NCBI GenBank assembly: GCA_002304995.1
Contig: DBPV01000076.1
Coordinates: 54,533-87,980 of the forward strand
Reading direction: 5' to 3'
DNA: 33,448 nucleotides
Origin: Syntrophaceae bacterium UBA1411
GTDB lineage: Bacteria > Desulfobacterota > Syntrophia > Syntrophales > Smithellaceae
The position numbers and the translations under genes were made by a program. Each line of letters opens with the position of its first letter. The stretch's first letter is position 1. Below the pieces are notes generated by a model. The model was given only the letters and a program-made list of their open reading frames with translations, did no database searches and was not told the DNA's origin. This document shows positions 7,673 through 14,861 of this stretch, one piece after another.

Positions 7673-8803
7673 TTAAGCCGTTTGAACGGCCATCTTTTCG
7701 CGGTGGCGCAAAAGGGCGAGCTGAATGAGCCGGTCGAGCAGTTTGCGGTAGGGAAGGCCGGTGGCTTCCCAGAGCTTGGGGTACATGCTGATGCTGGTGA
7801 AGCCGGGCAGCGTGTTGATCTCGTTGAGGTAGAAGCCGCCCGTTTTTCTATCGAGGAAAAAATCCACCCGCGCCATGGAATTGCCGTTGAGCGCCCGGAA
7901 GCCGGCGACGGCGCAGGCGCGGATGGCCGCGGCCAGACGCGCGGGAAGCTTTGCCGGAATGCGCATCTTGGCGCCCTCGGGGTCCAGGTATTTGGCTTCG
8001 TAGGAGTAAAACTCGTGCGCGGGCAGGATTTCGCCCAGCACGGACGCCTGCGGTTCGTCGTTGCCCAGCACCGCGCATTCGATTTCGCGGCAGTCGATGC
8101 CGGTTTCAATCATGATCCCGGTGTCGAACTGGAGGGCGTAATCGATCGCACAGGCGAGATCCTTTTTTGTCTTGACTTTGCGGATGCCCACAGAAGATCC
8201 GGTGCGCAGGGGTTTCACGAACCAGGGTGGACAAAGCTCTTTTTGCGCCCGCCGCAGCACGGCCGCAGGCCGGCTGCCCCACGCAAAGCGGCTGGCCGTT
8301 ATCCAGGGGACCACCGGAATGCCCGCCTGCGCCAGAAGCCGCTTGGCGAGGTCCTTGTCCATGCCGACGGCTGCGCCGGCCACGTCCACGCCCACGTAGG
8401 GAACGCACGCCAGTTCGAGCAGGCCCTGCAGTGTGCCGTCCTCGCCGTAGGTGCCGTGCAGCACCGGAAAGATCACATCGAGGGCGACTTTTTTGCCGCT
8501 TGCGATGTCGTAAACGAAGAGCCGGCTTCCCTCTTCAAAATGATTGACGAGCCACGTCCCCTTTTTCTGCAGGGCCAGAACGCGGCCGAAGGCTTTATCC
8601 GCGACGATGACGGGGCGGTCCTGAACATACCAGCGTCCGTCGCGGTCGATGCCCACGGCGACGATGTCGTATTTCTTCGGGTCCAGCGCCGCGGCGACGG
8701 AGGCCGCCGAGCACAAAGACACGTCATGCTCGCCGGACCGGCCGCCGTAGAGCACGCCGATTTTGAGCCGGGACGATTGCCGGGTTTTTCCTGGAGGTTT
8801 CAT
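7673..8803 (-). CDS. ddl: D-alanine--D-alanine ligase
   Basis: A 376-residue cytoplasmic ATP-grasp enzyme that joins two D-alanines using ATP for peptidoglycan precursors. The N-terminal motif GVLYGGRSGEHDVS, then VGMDKDLAKRLL, then GSSVGIRK lie in family order. EFYSYEAKYLD is the omega-loop region typical of D-Ala-D-Ala rather than D-Ala-D-lactate ligases. The C-terminal metal and substrate site reads ARVDFFLD, then NEINTLPGFTSISMYPKLW. Length fits the family. The start follows AAAGGATG at a good distance. It is the last gene of the mlaE-to-ddl run, 12 bases after the beta-barrel gene, and a terminator lies beyond its stop. Placing an essential wall-synthesis gene at the end of an outer-membrane lipid-homeostasis operon links two envelope functions. 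Confidence 0.95.
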   Translation of the reverse strand: MKPPGKTRQSSRLKIGVLYGGRSGEHDVSLCSAASVAAALDPKKYDIVAVGIDRDGRWYVQDRPVIVADKAFGRVLALQKKGTWLVNHFEEGSRLFVYDIASGKKVALDVIFPVLHGTYGEDGTLQGLLELACVPYVGVDVAGAAVGMDKDLAKRLLAQAGIPVVPWITASRFAWGSRPAAVLRRAQKELCPPWFVKPLRTGSSVGIRKVKTKKDLACAIDYALQFDTGIMIETGIDCREIECAVLGNDEPQASVLGEILPAHEFYSYEAKYLDPEGAKMRIPAKLPARLAAAIRACAVAGFRALNGNSMARVDFFLDRKTGGFYLNEINTLPGFTSISMYPKLWEATGLPYRKLLDRLIQLALLRHREKMAVQTA

Positions 8804-8815
8804 GGTTCATCCTTT

Positions 8816-9592
8816 TTAATAGGTGTAAGTGACGGCCGATCCGCAGGAGAAACGGTCCGTGTACTGCCCTTCGATGGTGACGCGGAATCCCTTGAAAAGC
8901 GGAATATCGGCGCCGAAAAAGGCGCCCGCCGCGGACTTGTTTTTAAAGGAGATGTCGCGGCTTGCGCCCTGGAGGCCCAAAACGGCGGCCGACAGGTCTC
9001 CGTCGGCCCGGGCGTAATAAACATAAGGTCCGGCGTAGAGGCGCAGCCCGCCGGGAACGCTCGCCTGGAGGCCCGCGCCGAAATTGACATCCCAGACGTG
9101 CTTGAGCTTCAAATCGATCATGAAGGGCGTCGCGCCGGTGACGCCGGTCACATCGTCGGTGAAATTGCTGAAGTTGTAGCTTCCCTGGACGAAGGCGCCG
9201 ACGCCGAAGACGGCGGTGAACGGATAAAAGGCCTTGGCCCCCAGCGTCCCGAAAAATTTCCAGTTTTCGTCAAAGTGCATTTTGGACGCTGTGGTCAGGG
9301 CGGAAGCGGAGCGAAAAGCGTCGAAGATTTTGAAATCCGTGATGCCGAGGCGTCCGTAAATTTCCCAGAGGCCGCCCCGGCCGTAAGCCGCCTGCGAGTA
9401 AATCTGGTTCTGCCGCGACACAAAATCCGTGTGGCCCGAAAGCGTGTCTTCAACGTAGCGGTAACCGATGGCGGTATTGAGGCCGCCGGCGGTTTGGGAG
9501 AGGGTCTGCGGCGGACCGAACATGCCGCCCGCCCAGGCGGGCTGTCCCCCCAGCAGCAAAATGAAAAAAACGGTAAGGTATAGTCGTTTCGT
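8816..9592 (-). CDS. Outer-membrane beta-barrel protein, probably with an ACG start
   Basis: About 258 residues, not assigned to a named family. After a typical Sec signal (KRLYLTVFFILLLGG, cut near QPAWA-GG) the chain shows alternating polar/hydrophobic stretches rich in aromatic residues and glycine. It ends in VTYTY, an aromatic C terminus as in outer-membrane barrels. It lies between mlaA and ddl, 20 bases after the mlaA stop. No ATG, GTG or TTG is in frame near the signal peptide. GGGAGG lies 8 bases before an ACG (9592-9590) exactly where the leader should begin. The only upstream in-frame ATG (9673) lies inside mlaA and would add 27 charged residues ahead of the leader. A porin-like or lipid-related role is guessed from context only. 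Confidence 0.65.
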   Translation of the reverse strand, partial: TKRLYLTVFFILLLGGQPAWAGGMFGPPQTLSQTAGGLNTAIGYRYVEDTLSGHTDFVSRQNQIYSQAAYGRGGLWEIYGRLGITDFKIFDAFRSASALTTASKMHFDENWKFFGTLGAKAFYPFTAVFGVGAFVQGSYNFSNFTDDVTGVTGATPFMIDLKLKHVWDVNFGAGLQASVPGGLRLYAGPYVYYARADGDLSAAVLGLQGASRDISFKNKSAAGAFFGADIPLFKGFRVTIEGQYTDRFSCGSAVTYTY

Positions 9593-9612
9593 AAAAAAAT
9601 CCTCCCGGCGTT

Positions 9613-10512
9613 TTATTCCCCGGACTGGGCCGCGTCCGGCCGCGGCGCGTCGCGGCCGGTTTTCCGCAAGCACAGGGATCTGGCCCGGCGCTCCTCCACT
9701 TCCTTCATGCGGTACTGGATATAGCCGTTGCGAATCGCGATGTAGGGATCGATCGAGGCTTCAATGACCGCCTCATAGTCTCCGAGCCGCAGCGAGGTGC
9801 TGTTCACCGTTTGGAGGGACTTGGTGATGATCGAGGCGTACCAGATGTTCAGAAACGAAAGCGGGTAGAGCACCTGATTGCCGAGAATGTCCACCGAATC
9901 GCGCGGGCTGGACGGTCCGAAGAAGGGCCAGACGATATAAAAGCCGTGCCCGACGCCGAAAACGCCCAGGGTCTGCCCCAGGTCCGTATCCTGCTTTTTC
10001 AAAAGGAGCTCGCCGCCGCCGGCGGGATCCATCAGCCCGCCGATGCCCCACACGGTGTTGATGACGAAGCGGCCGGTTTCCGTGGCCGCGCCGGCGAAGT
10101 CCGTCTGCAGGAGGCAGCTCACCAGGCGCGTCGGGTAGTGCAGATGGAAAAAGAAGTTTTTGACGCTGAGGCGCGCCGGCTCCGGGACGACAGCCTTATA
10201 TCCCCGGGCGACCGGCTTGAGCAGCCAGAAGTACAGCTTATCGTTGACCTGGTGCATGGCCCGGTTGAAGGGTTCGATCGGATCGGCGATCGTGACGGGC
10301 TTGTCCGCAAAAGGGTCGTCCGCGTCGTCTTCCTCTTCCGTGTACTCTTCCTCGAAAGCGTCCTTCTCCGTCTGCGCCGGGGCGGTGGCAGGCGCGGAGG
10401 GCGCGGCAGAGACGGCATCCGGCGCAGCAGGGCCGGCAGCCGGGCACAGCCGCGGACCGGTCCACGAAAGGAGCATCGCAAAAAACAGCATCAGGAACAG
10501 ACGGTATGTCAT
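9613..10512 (-). CDS. mlaA: MlaA/VacJ-type outer-membrane lipid-asymmetry protein
   Basis: A 299-residue exported protein. The signal segment at residues 5-18 is followed by a cysteine (GPRLC) that only poorly fits a lipobox, so lipid attachment is uncertain. An acidic Ala/Pro-rich linker follows, then the MlaA domain from about residue 70: DPIEPFNRAMHQVNDKLYFW, then VINTVWGIGGLMDPA, DLGQTLGVFGVGHGFYIVWPFFGPSSPRD (split motifs) and the C-terminal VNSTSLRLGDYEAVIEASIDPY. These are standard VacJ/MlaA signatures. It works at the outer membrane, removing misplaced phospholipids from the outer leaflet and passing them to MlaC. In the classical E. coli layout mlaA is unlinked to mlaFEDCB. Here it follows mlaC by 22 bases, as in many other proteobacteria. 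Confidence 0.93.
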   Translation of the reverse strand: MTYRLFLMLFFAMLLSWTGPRLCPAAGPAAPDAVSAAPSAPATAPAQTEKDAFEEEYTEEEDDADDPFADKPVTIADPIEPFNRAMHQVNDKLYFWLLKPVARGYKAVVPEPARLSVKNFFFHLHYPTRLVSCLLQTDFAGAATETGRFVINTVWGIGGLMDPAGGGELLLKKQDTDLGQTLGVFGVGHGFYIVWPFFGPSSPRDSVDILGNQVLYPLSFLNIWYASIITKSLQTVNSTSLRLGDYEAVIEASIDPYIAIRNGYIQYRMKEVEERRARSLCLRKTGRDAPRPDAAQSGE

Positions 10513-10534
10513 GACTTCGGCGACCGTTTAACGT

Positions 10535-11128
10535 TTAATGGGTTTTGACTTTCTTGCGCAGCGTCGCCAGAAGATCTTCCGGCGTGCCGGAGGCCAGGAT
10601 TTCGCTGAACTGCGTCCGGTAATTCTGTACGAGGCTCACGTTTTCCACAACCACGTCGTACACCTTCCACTTGCCGCTTTTAAGGATCATCCGGTAGTAG
10701 ATGGGCACTTCCTTGGAGGAGGTGATGATCTTGGACTGCACTTCCGCCTTGTCGTCCCCGATCAGCGTTTCCTTGTAAAAGACGACTTTCTCGTTGGAAT
10801 ATTCGAGAATCCGGTCCAGGTAGGTCTTTTCCATCACCTGCTCGAACAAGTCGACGAATTCCCGGCGCTGATCGGGCGTGAACTTGTTCCAGTTGCGCGT
10901 CAGCGTGCGCCGCGAAAATTCCATCTCGTCGAACATGTCCTTGTAAATCACGCGCAGCTTTTGGGTCTTGGCTTCCTTGGCCTGCGGGCCTTTGAGCTGC
11001 GGATCTTTCAAAACGTCCAGCACCCGGGTGACGGTGTTTTCGACGGCAGCGGTCGGAGCGCCGGCCCAGGCCGGCACGGCCAGCAGAAAAAGGATCACCA
11101 GACTCCATCCCATAAAACGTTTTTGCAT
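10535..11128 (-). CDS. mlaC: Periplasmic phospholipid-binding protein MlaC
   Basis: A 197-residue periplasmic protein. A signal peptide (GWSLVILFLLAVPAWA) is cut before GAPTAAVENT. The mature chain has the MlaC/Ttg2D pattern: an N-terminal helical region with FSRRTLTRNWNKFTPDQRREFVDLFEQ, then beta strands with KVVFYKETLIGDDKAEVQSKI and a C-terminal SGKWKVYDVVVENVSLVQNYRTQF. It shuttles phospholipid between the outer-membrane MlaA complex and the inner-membrane MlaFEDB complex. It lies 19 bases after mlaD, with a GGAGG ribosome site in the gap. Confidence 0.93.
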   Translation of the reverse strand: MQKRFMGWSLVILFLLAVPAWAGAPTAAVENTVTRVLDVLKDPQLKGPQAKEAKTQKLRVIYKDMFDEMEFSRRTLTRNWNKFTPDQRREFVDLFEQVMEKTYLDRILEYSNEKVVFYKETLIGDDKAEVQSKIITSSKEVPIYYRMILKSGKWKVYDVVVENVSLVQNYRTQFSEILASGTPEDLLATLRKKVKTH

Positions 11129-11147
11129 CTTTTAAGCCTCCTGCAGC

Positions 11148-11627
11148 TTATTTCTTTTCCGGATTTTTCGTTTCGCCTTTTTTGACGTCGCCGAAGGCGT
11201 ACTTGCTGATGAGCGACTCGATGTCGACGGGGGCCTGCGTGTCCGTGATGACGTCGTTGGGCTTGAGGAGATCGCCGCCGCCGCCCGGATCGATGCTCAG
11301 GTACTTGTCGCCGATGAGCCCTTCCGTCTTGATCGCGGCGATGGCGTCATCGTAGATCTTGATGTCTCTTTTGACGCGGATCTCCACGACGGCCCGCTGG
11401 TCTTCCTGATCCATGGTGATCCGCTCCACACGGCCGACGTTGATGCCCAGAATGTTCACGGGATTGCCCTTGCGCAGGCCGGACACGGAGGTGAATTTGG
11501 CGACGAGCGGATACGTGTCGTCGCCGAACAGATTCAGCTTGCCCAGCTTGACGGTCATGTAGCCGACGCACACCAGTCCTAAAACGACGAAGATGCCGAC
11601 GGCGGTTTCCAGTGTGTACTTTTTCAT
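11148..11627 (-). CDS. mlaD: MCE-domain lipid transporter subunit MlaD
   Basis: A 159-residue protein with one N-terminal membrane helix (AVGIFVVLGLVCVGYMTVKLG) and a single periplasmic MCE domain at about residues 38-120. Family signatures include the FTSVSGLRKGNPVNILGINVG region, AVVEIRVKRDIKIYDDAIA and TEGLIGDKYLSIDPGG. It forms the hexameric ring on MlaE that binds and conducts phospholipid. It lies 4 bases after mlaF with a GGGAG ribosome site, so translation is probably coupled. Confidence 0.94.
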   Translation of the reverse strand: MKKYTLETAVGIFVVLGLVCVGYMTVKLGKLNLFGDDTYPLVAKFTSVSGLRKGNPVNILGINVGRVERITMDQEDQRAVVEIRVKRDIKIYDDAIAAIKTEGLIGDKYLSIDPGGGGDLLKPNDVITDTQAPVDIESLISKYAFGDVKKGETKNPEKK

Positions 11628-11631
11628 ACGT

Positions 11632-12873
11632 TTACTCCCCGGCGGCGCAGGACAGCCGCCCGATTTCTTTTTGTTGAGACCTGGCCAGTAAAATCACCGA
11701 ATCGATATCGCCCTGGGCCTGCCCTTCGGCGATCCCGGCGAGGATGACCAGATCGACGGATGCGCCGGACGCCGACCGGCAGGCGGTTTCCCCAATGCGG
11801 GGCACCATGTACGCGTTGAAGTCGCGGACGAAATCGTTCACGATGCCTTCAGTTTCGGCAAGCGAAGAATAGGGAACCATGGTGATGATTTCGTTTGTGC
11901 TGCGGCGGGTGGAAAAGCCGCCGATGGCGCTGAAGTGCTTGTCGATGTAAAGCCCCATCGTCGACAGGACTTCCTGCGCCGTATCGTACCCGACGCGCGA
12001 CATGATCGCGTGCAGCTCCTGGAGACCGAAAACCACCAGGCAGTAGGGATCTTTCTGCGACCGCCGCTTCATCTGAACATGGTTGAGAATCTTGAACTGG
12101 CGCCGGGAGTACAGGCCGGTCAGCTCTTTCTGCAGCGCCTCGAGCGAGCCGATGACCTCGTCCATGAAGGGATGGTCGAAGCTTTCCAGCTCCTCCGGCG
12201 TGCCCTGAAAGACGATCTGCCGGTTGTAAAGCGCGAGGATGCGGTTGGAGATGAAATACACGTCCGGAATCTCGTGGCTCACCAGGATGGCGGTGAAATT
12301 GAATTTGCGCTGATACTGGGCGATCATGCTCAGGATGGCGTTCTTGCGGACCGGGTCCTGCCCGGTGGTCGGCTCGTCGAACAGGACGATCTGCGGATCC
12401 GTAATCAGCGCGCGCGCCAGCGCCGCCCGCTTCTGCATGCCGCCGGAAAGCTCCGAAGGGTATTTGCCGACGGCTTCGGTAAGCTCCGTTTGCTTGACCC
12501 GGGCCATGACCCGGCGGTGGATTTCCGTTTTCTTCAGATTGGTGGTTTCCCTGAGCGGGAGCGCGATGTTGTCGTAAACCGTGAGCGAATCGAACAGCGC
12601 GTTTTGCTGAAACATGTAGCTGATCCGCGCCAGGGAAGCGTCCAGGACGGATTTTTTCGTCCCTGAAATCGGCTGGCCGCGAAACAGGATCACGCCTTCG
12701 TCGGGCTGGATGAGCCCGATGATGTGCTTGAGAATTACGCTTTTACCCGCGCCTGACAGGCCGATAATCGTCGTGACCTGGCCTTCGTAAATCTGCAGAT
12801 TTACCCGGTCCAGGACCGTCTTATCCCCGAAGCGCTTGGTGACATTTTGAAATTCGATGAGCGGCGCGTCCAT
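11632..12873 (-). CDS. mlaF: MlaF ABC ATPase fused to a degenerate GGDEF domain
   Basis: 413 residues, against roughly 250-270 for ordinary MlaF. Residues 1-245 are a full ABC ATPase that powers phospholipid transfer through MlaE: Walker A GLSGAGKS at 38-45, Q-loop FQQN near 88-91, signature LSGGMQKR at 142-149, Walker B IVLFDEP at 162-168, H-loop H200. The extra C-terminal part starts with LTGLYSRRQF at 251-260, which matches the conserved opening of diguanylate cyclase GGDEF domains. It continues with the usual strand-helix pattern. At the catalytic turn it reads RRSTNEI at 323-329 where RYGGDEF is expected. The end, from ILAGIAEG through LLARSQQKEIGRL, matches the GGDEF C-terminal helices. 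The signature is lost, so no cyclase activity is expected. A regulatory or dimerisation role is inferred. The gene is 9 bases after mlaE. Confidence 0.9.
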   Translation of the reverse strand: MDAPLIEFQNVTKRFGDKTVLDRVNLQIYEGQVTTIIGLSGAGKSVILKHIIGLIQPDEGVILFRGQPISGTKKSVLDASLARISYMFQQNALFDSLTVYDNIALPLRETTNLKKTEIHRRVMARVKQTELTEAVGKYPSELSGGMQKRAALARALITDPQIVLFDEPTTGQDPVRKNAILSMIAQYQRKFNFTAILVSHEIPDVYFISNRILALYNRQIVFQGTPEELESFDHPFMDEVIGSLEALQKELTGLYSRRQFKILNHVQMKRRSQKDPYCLVVFGLQELHAIMSRVGYDTAQEVLSTMGLYIDKHFSAIGGFSTRRSTNEIITMVPYSSLAETEGIVNDFVRDFNAYMVPRIGETACRSASGASVDLVILAGIAEGQAQGDIDSVILLARSQQKEIGRLSCAAGE

Positions 12874-12882
12874 TTTCTCTCA

Positions 12883-13728
12883 CTAAATCAACAGGGAGGT
12901 GACTACGTAGTCCGATACCAGGATCAATACGCAGGAGATCACCACCGCCGATGTGGTGGCGAGCCCCACCGCCTGGGCGCCGTGGCTGTCGCGGCGCATG
13001 TGCGCGAAGTAGCCCTGGTAACAGCAGACGGTGGCGACGAGCACCGCAAAGACGATCGACTTGACAAATCCGTTGGTGACGTCGGCCAGAACCACGTAAA
13101 CCTGTGTGCTGTGCCAGTAGACACCGGCGTTCAATCCCAGGAGCATGACTGCGGAAAGGTACCCGCCGAAAATGCCCACCAGATCGGCGACGGCGGTGAG
13201 CAGCGGAAAACTGATGATCGCCGCGATGATTTTGGGGCTGACGATGTAGCGGAGCGGATTGATGTGCATGGTCTGCAAGGCGTCGATCTGCTCGCTGATG
13301 CGCTGAATGCCGATTTCGGCGGCGATGGCCGAGCCGGCGCGCGCCGTGATCATGATGGCCGTGAGCACCGGGCCCAGTTCCATGATGAGCGACAAAGCCA
13401 CCAGGGATCCCACCGCCCCTTCCGCGCCGAACTGCCGCAGGGCGTGGTGGGCCTGTAAACCCAATACCATGCCCGTAAACAGGCTGACCAGCATGATGAT
13501 GGTGAGGGAGCGGGCGCCGATGAAGTAAATCTGCTGGATGATCTTGGAAAACTGTTTGCGCCGGAACGCCTGCCACAGGGCGAGCGCCAGGAAAATCGCC
13601 GCCGCCCCCAGGTTGTTGACCCAGCCGATCACCATCCGCCCGATCGCGGCAAAAGGATCCAGCCACGACCAGCCTTCCCGGGTGCCATTGTTGTTGTATT
13701 GAGTCCTTATGGTTGCATCAAACGCCAT
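12883..13728 (-). CDS. mlaE: Phospholipid ABC transporter permease MlaE
   Basis: A 281-residue inner-membrane permease of the MlaE/TrpD-like family with about five hydrophobic segments after an amphipathic N-terminal helix. Signatures include TGMVLGLQAHHALRQFGAEG, LGPVLTAIMITARAGSAIAAEIG, DALQTMHINPLRYIVSPK and the C-terminal CYQGYFAHMRRDSHGAQAVG. Together with MlaF and MlaD it forms the inner-membrane complex of the retrograde (or bidirectional) phospholipid pathway. It is the first gene of the operon. The start has AAGGAAC upstream and lies about 50 bases inside the transcript predicted from the promoter at 13776-13804. No mlaB (STAS protein) gene is in the run. Confidence 0.93.
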   Translation of the reverse strand: MAFDATIRTQYNNNGTREGWSWLDPFAAIGRMVIGWVNNLGAAAIFLALALWQAFRRKQFSKIIQQIYFIGARSLTIIMLVSLFTGMVLGLQAHHALRQFGAEGAVGSLVALSLIMELGPVLTAIMITARAGSAIAAEIGIQRISEQIDALQTMHINPLRYIVSPKIIAAIISFPLLTAVADLVGIFGGYLSAVMLLGLNAGVYWHSTQVYVVLADVTNGFVKSIVFAVLVATVCCYQGYFAHMRRDSHGAQAVGLATTSAVVISCVLILVSDYVVTSLLI

Positions 13729-13775
13729 TTACAGGTTCCTTGGGTGCGACGGATCGTTTACTGTTCTGCGGGCCG

Positions 13776-13804
13776 ATAGTAACATCGGCTCCATCTTTTG
13801 ACAA
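13776..13804 (-). promoter_or_regulatory. Sigma-70 promoter of the mlaE-ddl operon
   Basis: On the minus strand: TTGTCA, a 17-base spacer and TACTAT (plus-strand TGACAA at 13799-13804 and ATAGTA at 13776-13781). It lies in an AT-rich divergent intergenic region and points into mlaE. Confidence 0.7.
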
Positions 13805-13888
13805 GAAATTCCTTGTTCGGGGAAAAGACGAAAGAATAATAATATCTTGTAAAATTCGTCTTCGGGCGCGGCCAAAACCCGGGCGGTA

Positions 13889-13917
13889 TTGACACGCGCC
13901 GGGAGAATGGATATATT
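13889..13917 (+). promoter_or_regulatory. Near-consensus sigma-70 promoter of the HELIH-protein/fmdB unit
   Basis: TTGACA (13889-13894), a 17-base spacer and TATATT (13912-13917), about 31 bases before the start codon at 13949. It has an exact -35 and an optimal spacer, so strong constitutive expression is expected. Confidence 0.8.
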
Positions 13918-13948
13918 GCCGCCAGCTATAACGAGTGAAGGTGTTTTT

Positions 13949-14485
13949 ATGATTCGTTATTTTAACCCAGCGCAGATCCCGGTGGCGGCCAGGGCGTTTA
14001 ACGACGCGGAAAAACTGGTGCTGCGCCATTTTCGTTTGAGCGAAAACGACCTGCGCAAAAACAAATACGATGTAAAAACGCTTGCATTTCTCGAAGAGCA
14101 TGAAGTAAAAGACGGAGCGTTTGCACATTTGTGTAAATATTCCTATGAGAAGCCTTCCGAAACGACGCCGGAAGGAAAGGAAGGATTTGATTTCTACCGG
14201 GTATGCCTGCAGGACAACATCATTCTCGACGCGGTGGACCGGGCCAATTCCTTCATCAAGTTGAACCCTTTGATGCTCTACATCGCGGTGCATGAACTGA
14301 TTCATGTTTTGCGCTTCGGCGACGGAACCGCCGACTTTGAAGCCTCCGCGGAAGAAAAGGACCGGGAAGAAAAGATCGTCCACAATCTGACGCGCAGCGC
14401 TCTCGAACCGGTCCGGCACAAGGAAATGGATATGGTTCTGGACTGCTTCAGCGGCCAGTTCGCGATCAGCGATTTATATAATTAA
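13949..14485 (+). CDS. Uncharacterised protein with HExxH (HELIH) metal-site motif
   Basis: A 178-residue soluble protein that I do not recognise by name. Residues 112-121 read IAVHELIHVL, a hydrophobic helix containing HExxH at 115-119 as in zinc metallopeptidases. Acidic residues follow (E131, E135, E136, E141, E142) and H145 is nearby. These could supply a third ligand, but the spacing does not identify a clan. There is no signal peptide, so it is cytoplasmic. The frame is open back to 13889, but the ATG at 13949 has GAAGGTG upstream and lies properly downstream of the strong promoter. It is followed after 17 bases by the FmdB-like gene and is probably co-transcribed. A protease activity is possible but unproven. 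Confidence 0.75.
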   Translation: MIRYFNPAQIPVAARAFNDAEKLVLRHFRLSENDLRKNKYDVKTLAFLEEHEVKDGAFAHLCKYSYEKPSETTPEGKEGFDFYRVCLQDNIILDAVDRANSFIKLNPLMLYIAVHELIHVLRFGDGTADFEASAEEKDREEKIVHNLTRSALEPVRHKEMDMVLDCFSGQFAISDLYN

Positions 14486-14502
14486 TGTGAGGAGGTTGAC
14501 TT

Positions 14503-14781
14503 ATGCCTATCTATGAATATCGGTGCAAGAAATGCGGCAAACAATTCGAGGCGTTTCAGGGCATCACGGAGCCGGATCTGAAAACCTGCAAGTTCTGCAG
14601 GGGGAAGGTTCAGAAAATGATGTCGCTTTCGTCCTTCAGCCTGAAGGGGAGCGGCTGGTACGCGACCGACTATGCGGGCAAGAAACCGCAGCCGGCCAAA
14701 CATAAAGAGGAATCCTCTCCGGCCGAGACCTCTCCGGCCGCGGCCGATTCTTCGGCGGCAGCAGGCGGCAAGGAAGACTAG
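14503..14781 (+). CDS. FmdB-family zinc-ribbon protein
   Basis: 92 residues. The N-terminal part, MPIYEYRCKKCGKQFE with a second pair TCKFC, gives four cysteines (8, 11, 29, 32) that form the zinc ribbon of the FmdB regulatory-protein family. The conserved KMMSLSSFSLKGSGWYATDY stretch follows. From about residue 62 the tail is Lys/Pro/Ala/Ser-rich and low in complexity, as is usual for this family. The family name comes from a putative regulator of formamidase operons. The true role is unknown, and a nucleic-acid or protein-binding function is inferred. A GAGGAGG ribosome site precedes the start, and a strong terminator follows. Confidence 0.88.
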   Translation: MPIYEYRCKKCGKQFEAFQGITEPDLKTCKFCRGKVQKMMSLSSFSLKGSGWYATDYAGKKPQPAKHKEESSPAETSPAAADSSAAAGGKED

Positions 14782-14798
14782 AAAAAAACGTCAGAGAC

Positions 14799-14828
14799 AA
14801 AAAAGGCGGCCCGCAAGGCCGCCTTTTT
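14799..14828. terminator. Bidirectional intrinsic terminator between fmdB-like and galT-like genes
   Basis: GGCGGCC (14805-14811), loop CGCAA and GGCCGCC (14817-14823), followed by TTTTT and preceded by A6. The stem can extend by A-T pairs. It ends the plus-strand unit and also the convergent minus-strand selD unit. Confidence 0.88.
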
Positions 14829-14861
14829 CCTCCTTAAAAATACCTTTCTTTTTGCGACGCT

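Noticed and set aside
7682..9583. 633-codon open frame on the plus strand
   Set aside because: It lies antisense to ddl and the barrel gene, is compositionally biased and has no domain or ribosome site.
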